Positions 36,063 through 45,869 of a stretch of 64,000 nucleotides of DNA are shown one piece after another. The notes under the pieces are model-generated. The model worked only from the letters and a program-made list of their open reading frames with translations, made no database searches and was not told the origin of the DNA. This DNA comes from Cyanidium caldarium (lineage: Eukaryota; Rhodophyta; Bangiophyceae; Cyanidiales; Cyanidiaceae), in the NCBI GenBank assembly GCA_026184775.1, contig JANCYW010000013.1, forward strand, positions 1-64,000. Reading direction: 5' to 3'. Each line of letters starts with the position of its first letter. Within the stretch, counting starts at the first letter, position 1. The position numbers and the translations under genes were made by a program.

Positions 36063-36839
36063 ATGGATCACAACGAGGAGATGACCCGCTCTGAGGCACA
36101 GGTACTGTCGATCGGCACGCTGCCGCCGTTGTGGCACTCGACGGCCGACGACTGGATCGAGATCTTTCACTCGATGCCGTCGCTGGAGCAAGTCTACATC
36201 ATCTACTCCCAAGACGGTGGCAAGTGGACGCCGCGTCGGGCGCACGCGCTGGAGGACGCCAGCCACGTCCGCGACGAGTTTCGCGTGTTCCGCATCCACG
36301 GCTGTCGACAGCTGGAGTTTGTGCTCACCGACGGGCAGCGGTACTGGGACAACAATTACGGCGCCAACTACCGGATCACGCAGCCAGGGCGGTACGTGGT
36401 GGGGGTCAGCGGCCTGCAGCGCAAGGGTGATGTGGATATGGACGAGGTGCGGCGGATGCTGCTGCGCGGCGTGGATGAGTTTATCGAGCTGCTGTGGGAG
36501 GCGCCGGCCGAGTGGACGCAAGCGTACGTTTTGTACGCTACGGCGTTCGACACAGACAACGCCTGGATCGCGCCGCCGGGTGACCCGATGTCGCAGCCGG
36601 TACATGCGGGCGGCCGCTGGTTCTGCCGTATCCGTGCGCAGCAACTGGAGTTTGTGTTGCACAACGGCCGCGGCGTGTACCACAAATTTCACGGCAAGAA
36701 CTTTCGGTGTCACAGCCCGGGACGCTATGTTGTCCGAGGCATGTCGTGCGAGTATGTCGGTCGCAGCGAGCGCGACAAGGCCAAACATGCGGCGGTCAAT
36801 CAAGTCGACGATACCGCGTCGCGGCGGCCGACACCCTGA
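36063..36839 (+). CDS. Small protein with two tandem starch-binding modules (CBM25/53-like)
   Basis: A 258-residue protein made almost only of two repeats. Repeat 1 (about 25-115) has VYIIYSQDGGKWT, FRVFRIHGCRQLEFVLTDG and YWDNNYGANYRITQPGRYVV; the WDNN near residue 95 is the usual CBM25/CBM53 sugar-binding motif. Repeat 2 (about 140-230) has AYVLYATAFD, LEFVLHNGRGVYHKFHGKNF and PGRYVVRG, with YHKF in place of WDNN, so its binding surface differs. There is no catalytic domain. In plants CBM53 repeats occur in starch synthase III. A role on cytosolic floridean starch granules is likely but inferred. Start chosen at 36063; upstream in-frame ATGs exist. Confidence 0.68.
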   Translation: MDHNEEMTRSEAQVLSIGTLPPLWHSTADDWIEIFHSMPSLEQVYIIYSQDGGKWTPRRAHALEDASHVRDEFRVFRIHGCRQLEFVLTDGQRYWDNNYGANYRITQPGRYVVGVSGLQRKGDVDMDEVRRMLLRGVDEFIELLWEAPAEWTQAYVLYATAFDTDNAWIAPPGDPMSQPVHAGGRWFCRIRAQQLEFVLHNGRGVYHKFHGKNFRCHSPGRYVVRGMSCEYVGRSERDKAKHAAVNQVDDTASRRPTP

Positions 36840-36903
36840 AGACGCCAACACAACTCGAGGCGACGCGCGTACAAAGACGATCATCCCCGGAGATGCACCC
36901 CTG

Positions 36904-37794
36904 CTAGACGCAATCACTCCCGCCGGTTCGCTCCCACTGCTCGAGATGCTCACTCAGTACGCTCTGCACCGCGGCCGCATCCGCCGCTACAGACGGTATC
37001 AGCTCCCGACATCGCTGCACAAACTGCTGCCGGGCGCCGCCGCTCGTCAACTGTTGTGCGCCGTGTTGCAAAACCAGCAGCGGCACTTGGAGACGCACCG
37101 CCTCGTGCGCATCCGCCAGTAACACTTGTCGGCGCTTGTGTAGACGTAACGCAAACGCCAACTCGAAAGCAAAGTACTGCGCCCACATCTCCGGCTGTTG
37201 CGCGTGCGCTCGCAGTCCGCGCTGAAACAGCGCCCGCGCCGTGCCCACGCTGCCACGCACATCGGCCTCCACCGCGCCAGCCACCGCATACACCCGACAG
37301 GAACGCGCCCCGATGGCGCTCAACGCTCGCGATAGCACCCGCCGGCAGATGCTCACGCTGCCCGCCTGCAACGCATACCGCGCGTACCCCAACCAGATCG
37401 ATTCGTCACCGCGCAACCACCGACACCGCACCGCCCGCTCATACAGCGCCAACACCCGCCGATGCCACCGTCCTGTCAATCGATTCACCGGCAGACGACT
37501 ATCGCCGCCGTCCCGTCGTCGCTTGCGACCGGCCGCCGCCCGCCGCCCCAACCGCACCGCCAACAGCGTCGCCAACGCCTCTTCGTACTGAATATAGTCA
37601 CGAAATACCCGCAACCGATAAGCAGCTACACTGCCACCAGCCCCCACCGCTGCCGTCGACTGCCACGCCGCCTCAAACGCCCGTCGCCGTCGCATCGCCT
37701 CTTGCGCCTCGGCACGCGCCAACAGCCCGGCGTCCACCTGCGCCCACGTGTCCGCCAAACAGTCCTCCAACGCAAACTCGATAGCTTCCGCCAT
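36904..37794 (-). CDS. UTP6: U3 snoRNP component UTP6, short form
   Basis: Small-subunit processome protein for 18S rRNA maturation, 296 residues against about 440 in yeast. The N-terminus MAEAIEFALEDCLADTWAQV, then LLARAEAQEAMRRRRAFEAA, RVFRDYIQYEEALATLLAVR and WHRRVLALYERAVR follow the UTP6 layout. HAT-type helical repeats continue through SIWLGYARYALQAGSV and VGTARALFQRGLRAHAQQPE. The missing length is at the C-terminus, where later HAT repeats should be; the frame ends at a clean stop, so this is probably a reduced version and not a break. Convergent with the starch-binding gene, 64 bp apart; divergent from EF-G. Confidence 0.78.
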   Translation of the reverse strand: MAEAIEFALEDCLADTWAQVDAGLLARAEAQEAMRRRRAFEAAWQSTAAVGAGGSVAAYRLRVFRDYIQYEEALATLLAVRLGRRAAAGRKRRRDGGDSRLPVNRLTGRWHRRVLALYERAVRCRWLRGDESIWLGYARYALQAGSVSICRRVLSRALSAIGARSCRVYAVAGAVEADVRGSVGTARALFQRGLRAHAQQPEMWAQYFAFELAFALRLHKRRQVLLADAHEAVRLQVPLLVLQHGAQQLTSGGARQQFVQRCRELIPSVAADAAAVQSVLSEHLEQWERTGGSDCV

Positions 37795-38017
37795 GACAGA
37801 CCGACGAAACGGTGTGATCGACACTCGACGATGGATTTCTCTTTTCAGCCCGTCGATTCTTCGGTGCCCTCACGCCCTCCGCGGTTGCTCTCGCCCTCCG
37901 ACCGGCGGCAGCCGACGCCGTCGGGCGGCGGCGCCCGAACGGGATGCCGAGACCTTCGCGTCTCAGAGAGACCCATCGTTGCGGTGAAGCGGTGTTCGCT
38001 CCGTAAAAGAGGTGGCC

Positions 38018-38480
38018 ATGAGGCGATCAGCAAATTGCGTCCCATTGGCCAACGCCTCACAGCGGCTGATGAATCGAGGACGTCACGCCTGGATGTCTAT
38101 CGCTCCAGCGACCGTTCGACGACGGTGGCTGGCGACGGAGGCGGCGGCGGACGCGCCACCGCCTCCGTCCCCTTCCGACTCCGACGCCGTGTTGCAGGCG
38201 GTGTTGCAGTCGACGCGAGAGGCGGCGACAGCGCGGGGGATCGATGGGCAGCGTGCGCCGGTGTGGCAGCGAAATTTCGGCATAGCCGCGCACATCGACA
38301 GCGGCAAGACCACGCTCACCGAGCGGGTGCTCTTCTACGCCGGGCGCATCCGCAAGATCCACGAAGTGCGCGGCAAGGACGGTGTGGGCGCCACCATGGA
38401 CTCGATGGAACTAGAGCGCGAGCGCGGTATCACCATAGCGTCGGCGGCGACGTATTGCTCGTGGCGCAACGGCGTGCAGT

Positions 38481-38515
<35 letters not shown>

Positions 38516-39596
38516 ACCATCGAGGTGGAGCGGGCGCTGCGGGTGCTGGACGGCGCCGTGCTGGTGGTGTGCGGTGCGAGCGGCGTGCAATCGCAGAGTC
38601 TGACGGTGGACCGGCAGATGAAGCGACATCGGGTGCCGCGGCTCACCTTCATCAACAAACTGGATCGCATGGGCGCGGACCCGTGGCGGGCGTTGCGGCA
38701 GCTCAACGAGCGGTTGCGCATGCCGGCCGCCTTCATCAACCTGCCCATCGGGTTGGAGCGCGATCTAGAGGGCGTGGTGGATGTGATACGGCAGTGCGCC
38801 GTGTACTTTGACGGCGAGCACGGGGAGCGGGTGCGGGTGGAGGAGTCGTTGCCGCCGGCACTGCGCGCCACCGCCGAGCAAGCCCGCCGACAGCTGATCG
38901 AGCGGCTGGCCAACGTGGATGAGCCGTTCGGGGACTGTTTCCTGCAGCGCGAGTACGACGTACCGGAGGCGGCCCTGCGGGCGGCCCTACGCCGCGCCAC
39001 CATAGCGCGCCGCTTCTCCCCGGTGCTATGTGGTTCGGCGCTGAAGAACATCGGCGTGCAGCCGGTGTTGGATGCGGTGGTGGACTATCTGCCGAGTCCG
39101 CTGGAGGTGGAGAGCTACGGCATGGAGAGTCGTGGCGAACGCCGACTCCTGTTGCAGCCGGATGCCGCGGCGCCGTTGGTGTCGCTGGCGTTCAAACTGG
39201 AGGAGGGTCGTTTCGGCCAGCTGACCTACTTGCGGGTGTACCAGGGCACGTTGCGGCGCGGCGACAATGTCTTCAACGCGCGCACCGGCAAGAAAGTGAA
39301 AGTGCCGCGGCTGATGCGCATGCACGCCGACGAAATGCAGGACGTGGAGGAGGCGCGCGCCGGTGACATCTGTGCCATGTTCGGGCTGGAGTGTGCCTCG
39401 GGTGACACGTTCACCGACGAGACGGGCAAGGTGCGCGGCATCTCGCTGGAGAGTCTGCACGTGCCCGAGCCGGTGATGTCGCTGGCAATCACGCCCAAAA
39501 ACCGCCAGGACGTGCCGCCCAACTTTAGCAAGGCGCTCAACCGCTTCACCAGAGAGGACCCGACGTTCCGCGTGCACGTGGACCCGGAGTCCAAGC

Positions 39597-39630
<34 letters not shown>

Positions 39631-40390
39631 GGAGATCTACGTGGAGCGCATGCGACGGGAGTACGGGGTGGAGTGCGAGGTGGGGCAGCCGAAGGTGAAT
39701 TACCGCGAGACCGTCACGCGGCGCGGCGGGTTTCAGTATCTGCACCGGAAACAGAGCGGCGGCGCCGGGCAGTATGGTGGCGTGCAGGGATACATTGAGC
39801 CGATGCACGCCGAGGAGGCGGATGCGGCGACCGAACCGGTCGATCCGACCGCCAACGAGTTTGTGAACGCGCTGGTGGGCAACAACATACCGCCGCAATT
39901 CCTGCCGGCCATCGAGCGCGGCTTTCACGAGGCGGTCGCGGAGGGCGCGTTGACCGGCCACCGGGTGCAGGGCGTGCGCATGGTGCTGCAGGACGGCAAG
40001 AGCCATCCGGTGGACAGCAACGAGATCGCTTTCCGCACCGCCGCGCTGATGGGTTTCCGACACGCATTCGCCGACGCCGGCGCGGTGGTGCTAGAACCGA
40101 TCATGCGCGTGGCGGTGCAGGCACCACCCGAACAGGCCGGTGATGTCATCGCCGCGCTCACCAAACGCCGCGGCACCATCATGCAATCGCAAAGCGACGG
40201 CGACGCGGCCGCCATCGAAGCCGAAGTGCCGCTGCACGCCATGTTCGGCTACACCACCGAACTGCGCAGCCTCACCCAAGGCAAAGGCGAGTACACCATG
40301 GAGTATGTGCGACACGCGCCGTGCACCCGCGAAGACCAGGAGCGGCTCGCCGCCCAATACGCCGGCCGCCGCAAAGGACAGAGCGCCTGA
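38018..40390 (+). CDS. Mitochondrial elongation factor G (EF-G1)
   Basis: Translocation GTPase of organellar ribosomes, 790 residues. After a basic presequence (MRRSANCVPLANASQRLMNR onward) come the GTPase motifs AHIDSGKT (about 92-99), RERGIT, DTPGHVDF and NKLDRMG, then domain II with FNARTGKKVKVPRLMRMHAD, and domains III-V with FRVHVDPESKQTIISGMGEL and HAMFGYTTELRSLTQGKGEY. RIRKIHEVRGKDGVGATMDS at switch I is typical of mitochondrial EF-G1. Plastid EF-G would be closer to cyanobacterial FusA; the match to the animal/fungal mitochondrial form is by eye. The ATG at 38018 follows a GTG that cannot be a eukaryotic start. Confidence 0.92.
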
Positions 40391-40727
40391 GAGCGCCGCG
40401 GCAGCGATAGAGCGGTATCGATCGGTGTCCGATGTCCATCGAGTTTCGCGTCTGATGACGACACGAAGTGGCACCTGTTACGAAAGAGAGTCGACGACGC
40501 TATCCACCGTTGCCATACCCTTCCCGCGTGCACACGCAATGCGCCAGTCGGTGACCGGACACGACACGCGCCCGACGCCGTCCGTTGCGCCGTCCGTTGC
40601 CCCGCCCGATGCGCGCGATCCGATGGCACGCACGCACGCACGCAGACGACGCTCTGATTCGCATTTCTCGCGCGCGCGCACGCGCTCCCGTCTCTCTCTC
40701 TCTCTCTCTCTCTCCGACACGTGCTCC
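40391..40727. other. 337-bp intergenic region with a TC microsatellite
   Basis: Lies between EF-G and dephospho-CoA kinase on the same strand, so it should carry the kinase promoter. It contains GCAC/GCGC simple sequence and the (TC)12 tract. No gene seen. Confidence 0.5.
40691..40714. repeat. (TC)12 microsatellite
   Basis: Twelve perfect TC units end 13 bp before the kinase ATG. Such a pyrimidine tract could be a core-promoter or leader element. Confidence 0.9.
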
Positions 40728-41558
40728 ATGTCCGCGTCTGCCTCTGGTAAACACGAAGAATGTTATTCCGCGGGAAAAGTGTTCGGGCTGACTGGTGGGG
40801 TGGGCACCGGCAAGTCCACCGTGACCGAGTGGTTGCGGGCGTTATACCGCTTGCCGGTGATCGATGCGGATGAGGTGGCGCGGCAGGTCGTGGAGCCGGG
40901 CACGTTGGGGTACTGGCTGTTGCGGATGTGGCTGGGTCGCGGCTACTTTCGCCGCGAAGAGTCAGCAACGGAGAGTAGGTGGGTGTTGGATCGCAGTCGG
41001 GTGGCGCAGCGGGTGTTTGCGGACGCGTGGGTGCGCTTTGGGCTGAACGCGCTGCTGCGACCGTTGATCCTCTCGCGCATCGTATGGCGCCTGTTCCTGC
41101 TGCGATATGTGGCCAGCGTGAAGACGCCCATCTTGCTGGACGCGCCGCTGCTGTTTGAGAGTCGGCTGCACTGGATCTGTGCGGTGACGCTGGTGGTGTA
41201 CTGTCGGGCGGATCAGCAGCGGGAGCGGCTGCGCCAGCGGCATCCGGAGTGGAGTGACGCCGAAATCGAGCAGCGCATACGGGCGCAGTGGCCGCTGGAA
41301 CGGAAACTGCTGCGAGCGGATGTGCGGGTGGATAACTGCGGCGAACGGGTGGCGGTGCGGGAACGGGTGGTGGCGGCGTACACCGACGCGCAGGCGATCG
41401 CGCGCCGGCGCGCCAAGCGACGGGAGAACATCCTGTTTGGCGTGGTGGCGATAGCACTGCTTCTGGTGTTTAGCGTGGCGACGTATCGCGGACGTCACTT
41501 GCAGCCGATGCCGTTTCGCACGCGGTGGGACCGGCCGGCGCCGGACACGAAAGGATGA
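40728..41558 (+). CDS. COAE: Dephospho-CoA kinase with C-terminal membrane anchor
   Basis: Last enzyme of coenzyme A synthesis, phosphorylating the 3'-OH of dephospho-CoA. The 276-residue protein has the P-loop in FGLTGGVGTGKST (G23-S30), LPVIDADEVARQVVEPGTLG (the CoaE substrate region), PILLDAPLLFES and WPLERKLLRADVRVDNCGE with the expected Asn. Unlike bacterial CoaE it carries a hydrophobic segment (ILFGVVAIALLLVFSVATY, about 234-252) and a short tail, so it is probably tail-anchored, as in the animal DCAKD-type enzymes with an extra C-terminal region. Start at the ATG 40728. Convergent with TrpF, with 15 bp between stops. Confidence 0.9.
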   Translation: MSASASGKHEECYSAGKVFGLTGGVGTGKSTVTEWLRALYRLPVIDADEVARQVVEPGTLGYWLLRMWLGRGYFRREESATESRWVLDRSRVAQRVFADAWVRFGLNALLRPLILSRIVWRLFLLRYVASVKTPILLDAPLLFESRLHWICAVTLVVYCRADQQRERLRQRHPEWSDAEIEQRIRAQWPLERKLLRADVRVDNCGERVAVRERVVAAYTDAQAIARRRAKRRENILFGVVAIALLLVFSVATYRGRHLQPMPFRTRWDRPAPDTKG

Positions 41559-41573
41559 GCGACCATCCGCCGG

Positions 41574-42503
41574 TCAGGGCGGGGTATCTCCAGACGCGCG
41601 CACCGCATCCTCCGTCCCGTCCCAGTGGTAGGCCTCCCGGATGGCATCGAAAAAGGCCTCGAGGCGGTGGCGCGCTTTGCGCGGTCGCGCGGGTGTGGCG
41701 ACGTCGGCGCTCGGCGGCCACTCCACTCCGGTGGCCACATCGACACCGGGCGGACGCACGATGCGCACCGCCTCGCCGACGTTGCCGGCGTGCAAGCCAC
41801 CGGCAAGCATCCACATCTCATCCGACGCCGGCCATGAGTGAGCGTGCCAATCGAGCGCGCGCCCGTCGCCGCGGCCCGGATCCACCAGACGATACAACGG
41901 CGGCGGCGGCGGCGGCGGCGGCGGCGATGTCGGCGAGCGCATCGGGCGCACCGTGGCATCGCCCGGTTTGTGCACCGCGGCATACTCGAGCCACTCCGGC
42001 CATCGGCCGCCGTAAAGCTGACGCATCTCCTGCAGCACGCGCTGTTGCCACGCCGATGTACCGTGCAACTGGGCGATGCCCATTTCGGCCTGCTCGCAGG
42101 TGCGCGCGATGTGCTCGGCGGGCTCGTCCACAAACACCGCCACCGGACGCACATATTCTCGCCGCCGCCGTGGCAGTGCCCGCGCCGCCGCCTCCCGCAC
42201 CGCCACGGCAATGCCACACGCTTCGGCCGCCGTGACCACTCGCCGCGAGCGCGCCCAAAGAATGCAGCCGACGAATATCTGCGGCATCGCCGCGGCCGCC
42301 CGTGCCAGATTCAGCCGCGCGCATGCTGTCTCCACGATCCACGCCGCATCCTCCGGATGCGTCACCCCGCACACTTTCACGCCGCGCAACCGCGGAGCGG
42401 CGTCTGACGCCCGCAGCGAGCAGAGGAAAGCGGACCCTCTCGACGACGACGACGACGACGACGGCCGCTTCGCCGACAACTCGCGTGCGTCAGCGGATGC
42501 CAT
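41574..42503 (-). CDS. Phosphoribosylanthranilate isomerase (TrpF), plastid-type
   Basis: Third step of tryptophan synthesis. The 309-residue protein opens with a Ser-rich stretch (SSSSSSS) fitting a plastid transit peptide, then LRGVKVCGVTHPED, where the Cys is the general base. RPVAVFVDEP, MGIAQLHGTSAW, LYRLVDPGRGDGRALDW (the Asp general acid) and MLAGGLHAGNVGEAVRIVRP then GVDVATGVEW follow in barrel order. A nine-proline insert from GGC/CCG repeats (about 41899-41925) sits just before the LVDP strand. It is longer than bacterial TrpF (about 200) because of the transit peptide and loops. An upstream ATG at 42698 would lengthen the N-terminus. Confidence 0.88.
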   Translation of the reverse strand: MASADARELSAKRPSSSSSSSRGSAFLCSLRASDAAPRLRGVKVCGVTHPEDAAWIVETACARLNLARAAAAMPQIFVGCILWARSRRVVTAAEACGIAVAVREAAARALPRRRREYVRPVAVFVDEPAEHIARTCEQAEMGIAQLHGTSAWQQRVLQEMRQLYGGRWPEWLEYAAVHKPGDATVRPMRSPTSPPPPPPPPPLYRLVDPGRGDGRALDWHAHSWPASDEMWMLAGGLHAGNVGEAVRIVRPPGVDVATGVEWPPSADVATPARPRKARHRLEAFFDAIREAYHWDGTEDAVRASGDTPP

Positions 42504-42955
42504 GGTCGAAGAGCGTTTCCGACCTCGATCAGACACTACAAACGCCAACTCTCCTTCACTCCATACCGATCCATTCCTCCCGCTAATCACTCTAGCCCAC
42601 CATGGCAACACGAACTCGCTCACCGTGATCCACAGCGTGCTCGACCGTGGTGTGCGGCGGGACAGCCGCGAAGCGCATGCGCCGTCGCCTCGCGCCATCG
42701 CCGATCGCGGCGCGCCGGGTCCGTTCGTTCGGCAGTGGCGACAGCGTGGCGGCGCGCCTCCGCTCGAGAACAACAACCACTGCCGACGGTCCGGTGAAGC
42801 TCCGTAGGACGAGAAGCTCCGAGACAACCCGCAGAGGACATTGCAGAGTAGCCTCGGCGTTATCGCTTCCTCACTGGACCATCGCGCCCTCTGTCTTTTT
42901 CGGATCGGTTGCGAGAGCGGGTCTGCGCCCATCTCCATGACCCTGCCCGCCCGTG
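42504..42955. other. 452-bp divergent intergenic region
   Basis: Between the TrpF and unknown nuclear gene starts. The TrpF frame stays open through it, so an N-terminal extension cannot be excluded. No motif or RNA gene recognised. Confidence 0.4.
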
Positions 42956-45196
42956 ATGCCTCTGAGTAAGGCTCTGAAGCGAACTCTGGAGCGGCTGGCG
43001 TATGCGCGCACCGATGCCGCATGGCAGAATGCGTTGCGGGAGTCGCGAAGGCGGCAGATTACCGTCGCGGAACTGCGGGCGCGCTTGCCGCGGTACGAGG
43101 AACGCGCGGGTATACCGCCGGCCGAGCGCAACAGTCGGCTGCGGCCGCTGGAGGATGTGCTCGTCGAGACGGGACCAGCTCGAGTCCACACGCGACAGGC
43201 AGCGGCGGTGACCGCGGAGGACCGTCTACCGGGGCGGCGGCTGCGCACCCGACGAGCCACTCGCGCGTTGAGCTCCGAGGGCGACGAGCGCGATGGCGAG
43301 GGCGAGCCAGTAGAGGAGGGAGCGGACGAGGTGGCATCGAGCGGCTCGAGTGCGTCGCGGCCCGTGAGTCGTCACGGCGTCGATGGTGCCTGGGATGCTG
43401 CTGCTGCTGCTGGCAGCGGCAGCAGTCGTGCCAGTCGGGAGGAGACGGAGGCGCCGGGCAGCAACGGCAGCAACCTGGATGCGGCCGAAGAGGCACGGCG
43501 GGCATTCGAGGCACGCGGACCGCTCGGCGGGCCGCTATCGCCCGAGCAGATGGCCAACGTGAGCAAGTGGCGCGCCGAGCTGAACGCCCTGCAGCGCGAG
43601 GCGGATCTGATCATGGAGGTGGCCGGGTGCATTCCGGCGCCGGAGGCGGCAATTTCGGACGATGCGACGCCGACGGGCGCCCGTTCTGCCGCGGAACGGC
43701 TGGCGGCGGTGCTGCAAGAGACCAGCGCTGAACGCGCCGACGGCACTTCACTGGCGCGCGCCGCTCAACTCATCGAGGACTTGCGGTGCATCGAGCGACG
43801 GCGAGAGCGCCTGCTACAGCGGGCGGAGCGACACCGTCGCGAGAAGCTCGCCTACCTACAAAAATATCGCAATGCCTGCCGCAAACAAGCAGACGACGAG
43901 ATGTGCGTGTCCAAGGAGGAGATTCGCGAGCAGATGGTAGCGGCCGCGGAGGTGGCTGAACGGCGACGGCGTCTGGCGGCGTACTGGCAGCGCGACCCGA
44001 TGATCATGCAGGCCGAACCGCCGTTGGCGATGCCACCGGTCGTCGGCGGCAGTGGTATTCCGTATGCGCTGGCGCCGACGCCGGCCACCGCTGCCACGCA
44101 GACCGCCGCGCTGATGAACGCCTACGGATGCACGCCAGGATACGCGGGAATGTCGTGGGAGGGCGCGGCAGCGGCAGCACCCGGCGAGTGGGTGGTGTTG
44201 GAGCGGCGGCCGATCCATCTAACGGCGGACGCCGCGGAGGCTGATGATGATTTGCGCCTTATACAGAAGAGTGTGAGTGCGCTCAAGCGTCGATTGCGAG
44301 CACGCGCCCAATACGCCAATGCCAAGGCGATGCAAGCGGCAGCAGCGGCGGCTGCCGCCTCCACGGCGTCGACGGGAACGGCGGCAGCGGGCAGTGGGCG
44401 CACCGCCGGCAGCGGCCGGGGGCGCGGCGGTGCCGGACGCGGGCGCGGACGTGGGCGCGGTGTTCGACGATTGCGCGAAGCTACTCCGGCGCCCGCCAAG
44501 CTGACGCCCGTGGAACCGACTCCGCCAGCGCCGGTGATTGAACCAGGAGCGCAGGCGGCGGATAGGATATCCGATGACCGCAATGATATCGCAGAGGAGC
44601 GATCGAGCCAGACGAACAAGCGGCATCGCGGCGAGGATGACGCCATTGCAGGCGATGCCGCGCCGGATGGTGGCGAACGGAGCGTAGCGGAGGAGGGGAG
44701 TGAGAAGGCCGAAGAGCGAGAGGAAAACAGAGGTGAAGGCGCTGGGGAGGCCGAGGCGGAAACGTCGGCAGTCGCCGCCGTGGATGCCGTGAGGGATGTG
44801 TCGGCGCCACCCGAGGCCGAGGCCCCACCGCCGGAAACATCTGGCACCTTAGATGATCCCGCCTCCTCGACTGCATGGATCCGCTTCCCCAGCGGCGGCG
44901 ATCCGGAGGCGCATACCGCCCGCGGCACCCTGCATTATCGTGGCCGACAACTCGGCAAAGGCGATGTAGTGGCCGTGCGAGTGCTGCCCCCAGACGACAC
45001 CGAGTCTGGTGGACCGCCCGAATATCACCGCGGCCCGATCACCCTGGTGAACGCCAAGGAGGTGCGCCTGGCCGCTGCCGCCGCCGAGGAGTATCGCGTA
45101 CAGATGGCGTGGCTCCAAAACGGTCGCACAGAACTGGTGTCACTGGAACCGGATCATGAGGCAGAACGGGGTGCTGCCGAAGGGAGCGACAGGTAG
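42956..45196 (+). CDS. Unknown, probably nuclear RNA/chromatin-associated protein
   Basis: A 746-residue protein, not recognised. Visible parts: a basic N-terminal helix region (MPLSKALKRTLERLAYARTD), a long low-complexity Glu/Ser/Ala section, a helical segment at about 195-345 with charged coiled coil (ERRRERLLQRAERHRREKLA), an Arg-Gly box (RGRGGAGRGRGRGRGVRR, about 483-500) typical of RNA-binding proteins, an acidic Glu-rich region, and a C-terminal folded module of about 95 residues (GTLHYRGRQLGKGDVVAVRV then GPITLVNAKEVRLAA and VQMAWLQNGRTELVSLE) that reads like an SH3/Tudor-type barrel. Such a module occurs in chromatin factors, but I cannot name the family. Confidence 0.7.
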   Translation: MPLSKALKRTLERLAYARTDAAWQNALRESRRRQITVAELRARLPRYEERAGIPPAERNSRLRPLEDVLVETGPARVHTRQAAAVTAEDRLPGRRLRTRRATRALSSEGDERDGEGEPVEEGADEVASSGSSASRPVSRHGVDGAWDAAAAAGSGSSRASREETEAPGSNGSNLDAAEEARRAFEARGPLGGPLSPEQMANVSKWRAELNALQREADLIMEVAGCIPAPEAAISDDATPTGARSAAERLAAVLQETSAERADGTSLARAAQLIEDLRCIERRRERLLQRAERHRREKLAYLQKYRNACRKQADDEMCVSKEEIREQMVAAAEVAERRRRLAAYWQRDPMIMQAEPPLAMPPVVGGSGIPYALAPTPATAATQTAALMNAYGCTPGYAGMSWEGAAAAAPGEWVVLERRPIHLTADAAEADDDLRLIQKSVSALKRRLRARAQYANAKAMQAAAAAAAASTASTGTAAAGSGRTAGSGRGRGGAGRGRGRGRGVRRLREATPAPAKLTPVEPTPPAPVIEPGAQAADRISDDRNDIAEERSSQTNKRHRGEDDAIAGDAAPDGGERSVAEEGSEKAEEREENRGEGAGEAEAETSAVAAVDAVRDVSAPPEAEAPPPETSGTLDDPASSTAWIRFPSGGDPEAHTARGTLHYRGRQLGKGDVVAVRVLPPDDTESGGPPEYHRGPITLVNAKEVRLAAAAAEEYRVQMAWLQNGRTELVSLEPDHEAERGAAEGSDR

Positions 45197-45488
45197 AGGC
45201 ATCTGCGCACGTGTCCGTCGTGGCCATCACCCGTGTAATGGGCCGGATAGGGTGGCATCGGGAAGGGGACACGCAGGGCCACCTCAAACAAGGAACCGCA
45301 CTTTTGCGCGGCAAATCGTCTTTCGGTCGTCGCGCGCTTTCGGTCGTTCGCCGCGGTCGTGGAGGACCTCTCCGCGGGGTGGCCTCGGCGGGATCCGATG
45401 CACCCTCCGAGCAACATCTTCGACTCGGGGAGATAATTGTAAGAGCTCATGATATCCACTTACAGGTTATTATACACACTTGTTCACC

Positions 45489-45869
45489 ATGACTTTTAAG
45501 GATCGAGGGCGAACAAACGGCTGCCCGCCCGAGAATCCCGTCCCGGACGCCGCCGAGAGCGAGTTGGTGGACCCGCCGTACGGTTTTCCGCGTGGCCGCG
45601 TCAAGTTGCGGGCACTAGCGGTCGTTTCCACTGCGCTGGCGGCGGCACTGGTGGCGCTGTACACCGAACCGCCTAGGAGATCGTCGGCGAGCGGGGACGC
45701 GTCTCGGCGGCCGCCGCACGTATTGCGGGCGCTGCAGGAGCGCCTCGGGGTGACACCAGGGCCGCCGCGCTCGATGCCATCGGAGAGCGCCTGTGAAGAT
45801 CAGCTGCCGTCGGTCTCCCCATCAGCGTTCGGTGTGTCTCCATCGGCCACATCCGACTCCAAACGTTGA
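45489..45869 (+). CDS. Small single-pass membrane protein (tentative)
   Basis: A 126-residue frame with one clear hydrophobic segment (ALAVVSTALAAALVALY, about 44-60) between an acidic/Pro-rich N-terminus and a Ser/Pro-rich C-terminus. The region upstream of its ATG is unusually AT-rich (TTATTATACACAC), as for a promoter. Its last 70 bp overlap the 3' end of HRD1 on the opposite strand. Family not recognised. It fills what would otherwise be a 600-bp gap. Chance is possible because of its small size. Confidence 0.45.
   Translation: MTFKDRGRTNGCPPENPVPDAAESELVDPPYGFPRGRVKLRALAVVSTALAAALVALYTEPPRRSSASGDASRRPPHVLRALQERLGVTPGPPRSMPSESACEDQLPSVSPSAFGVSPSATSDSKR

Noticed and set aside
45430-45462. 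Possible tiny spliceosomal intron (GTAAGA to TTACAG)
   Set aside because: Only about 27 nt long and not needed for any frame.
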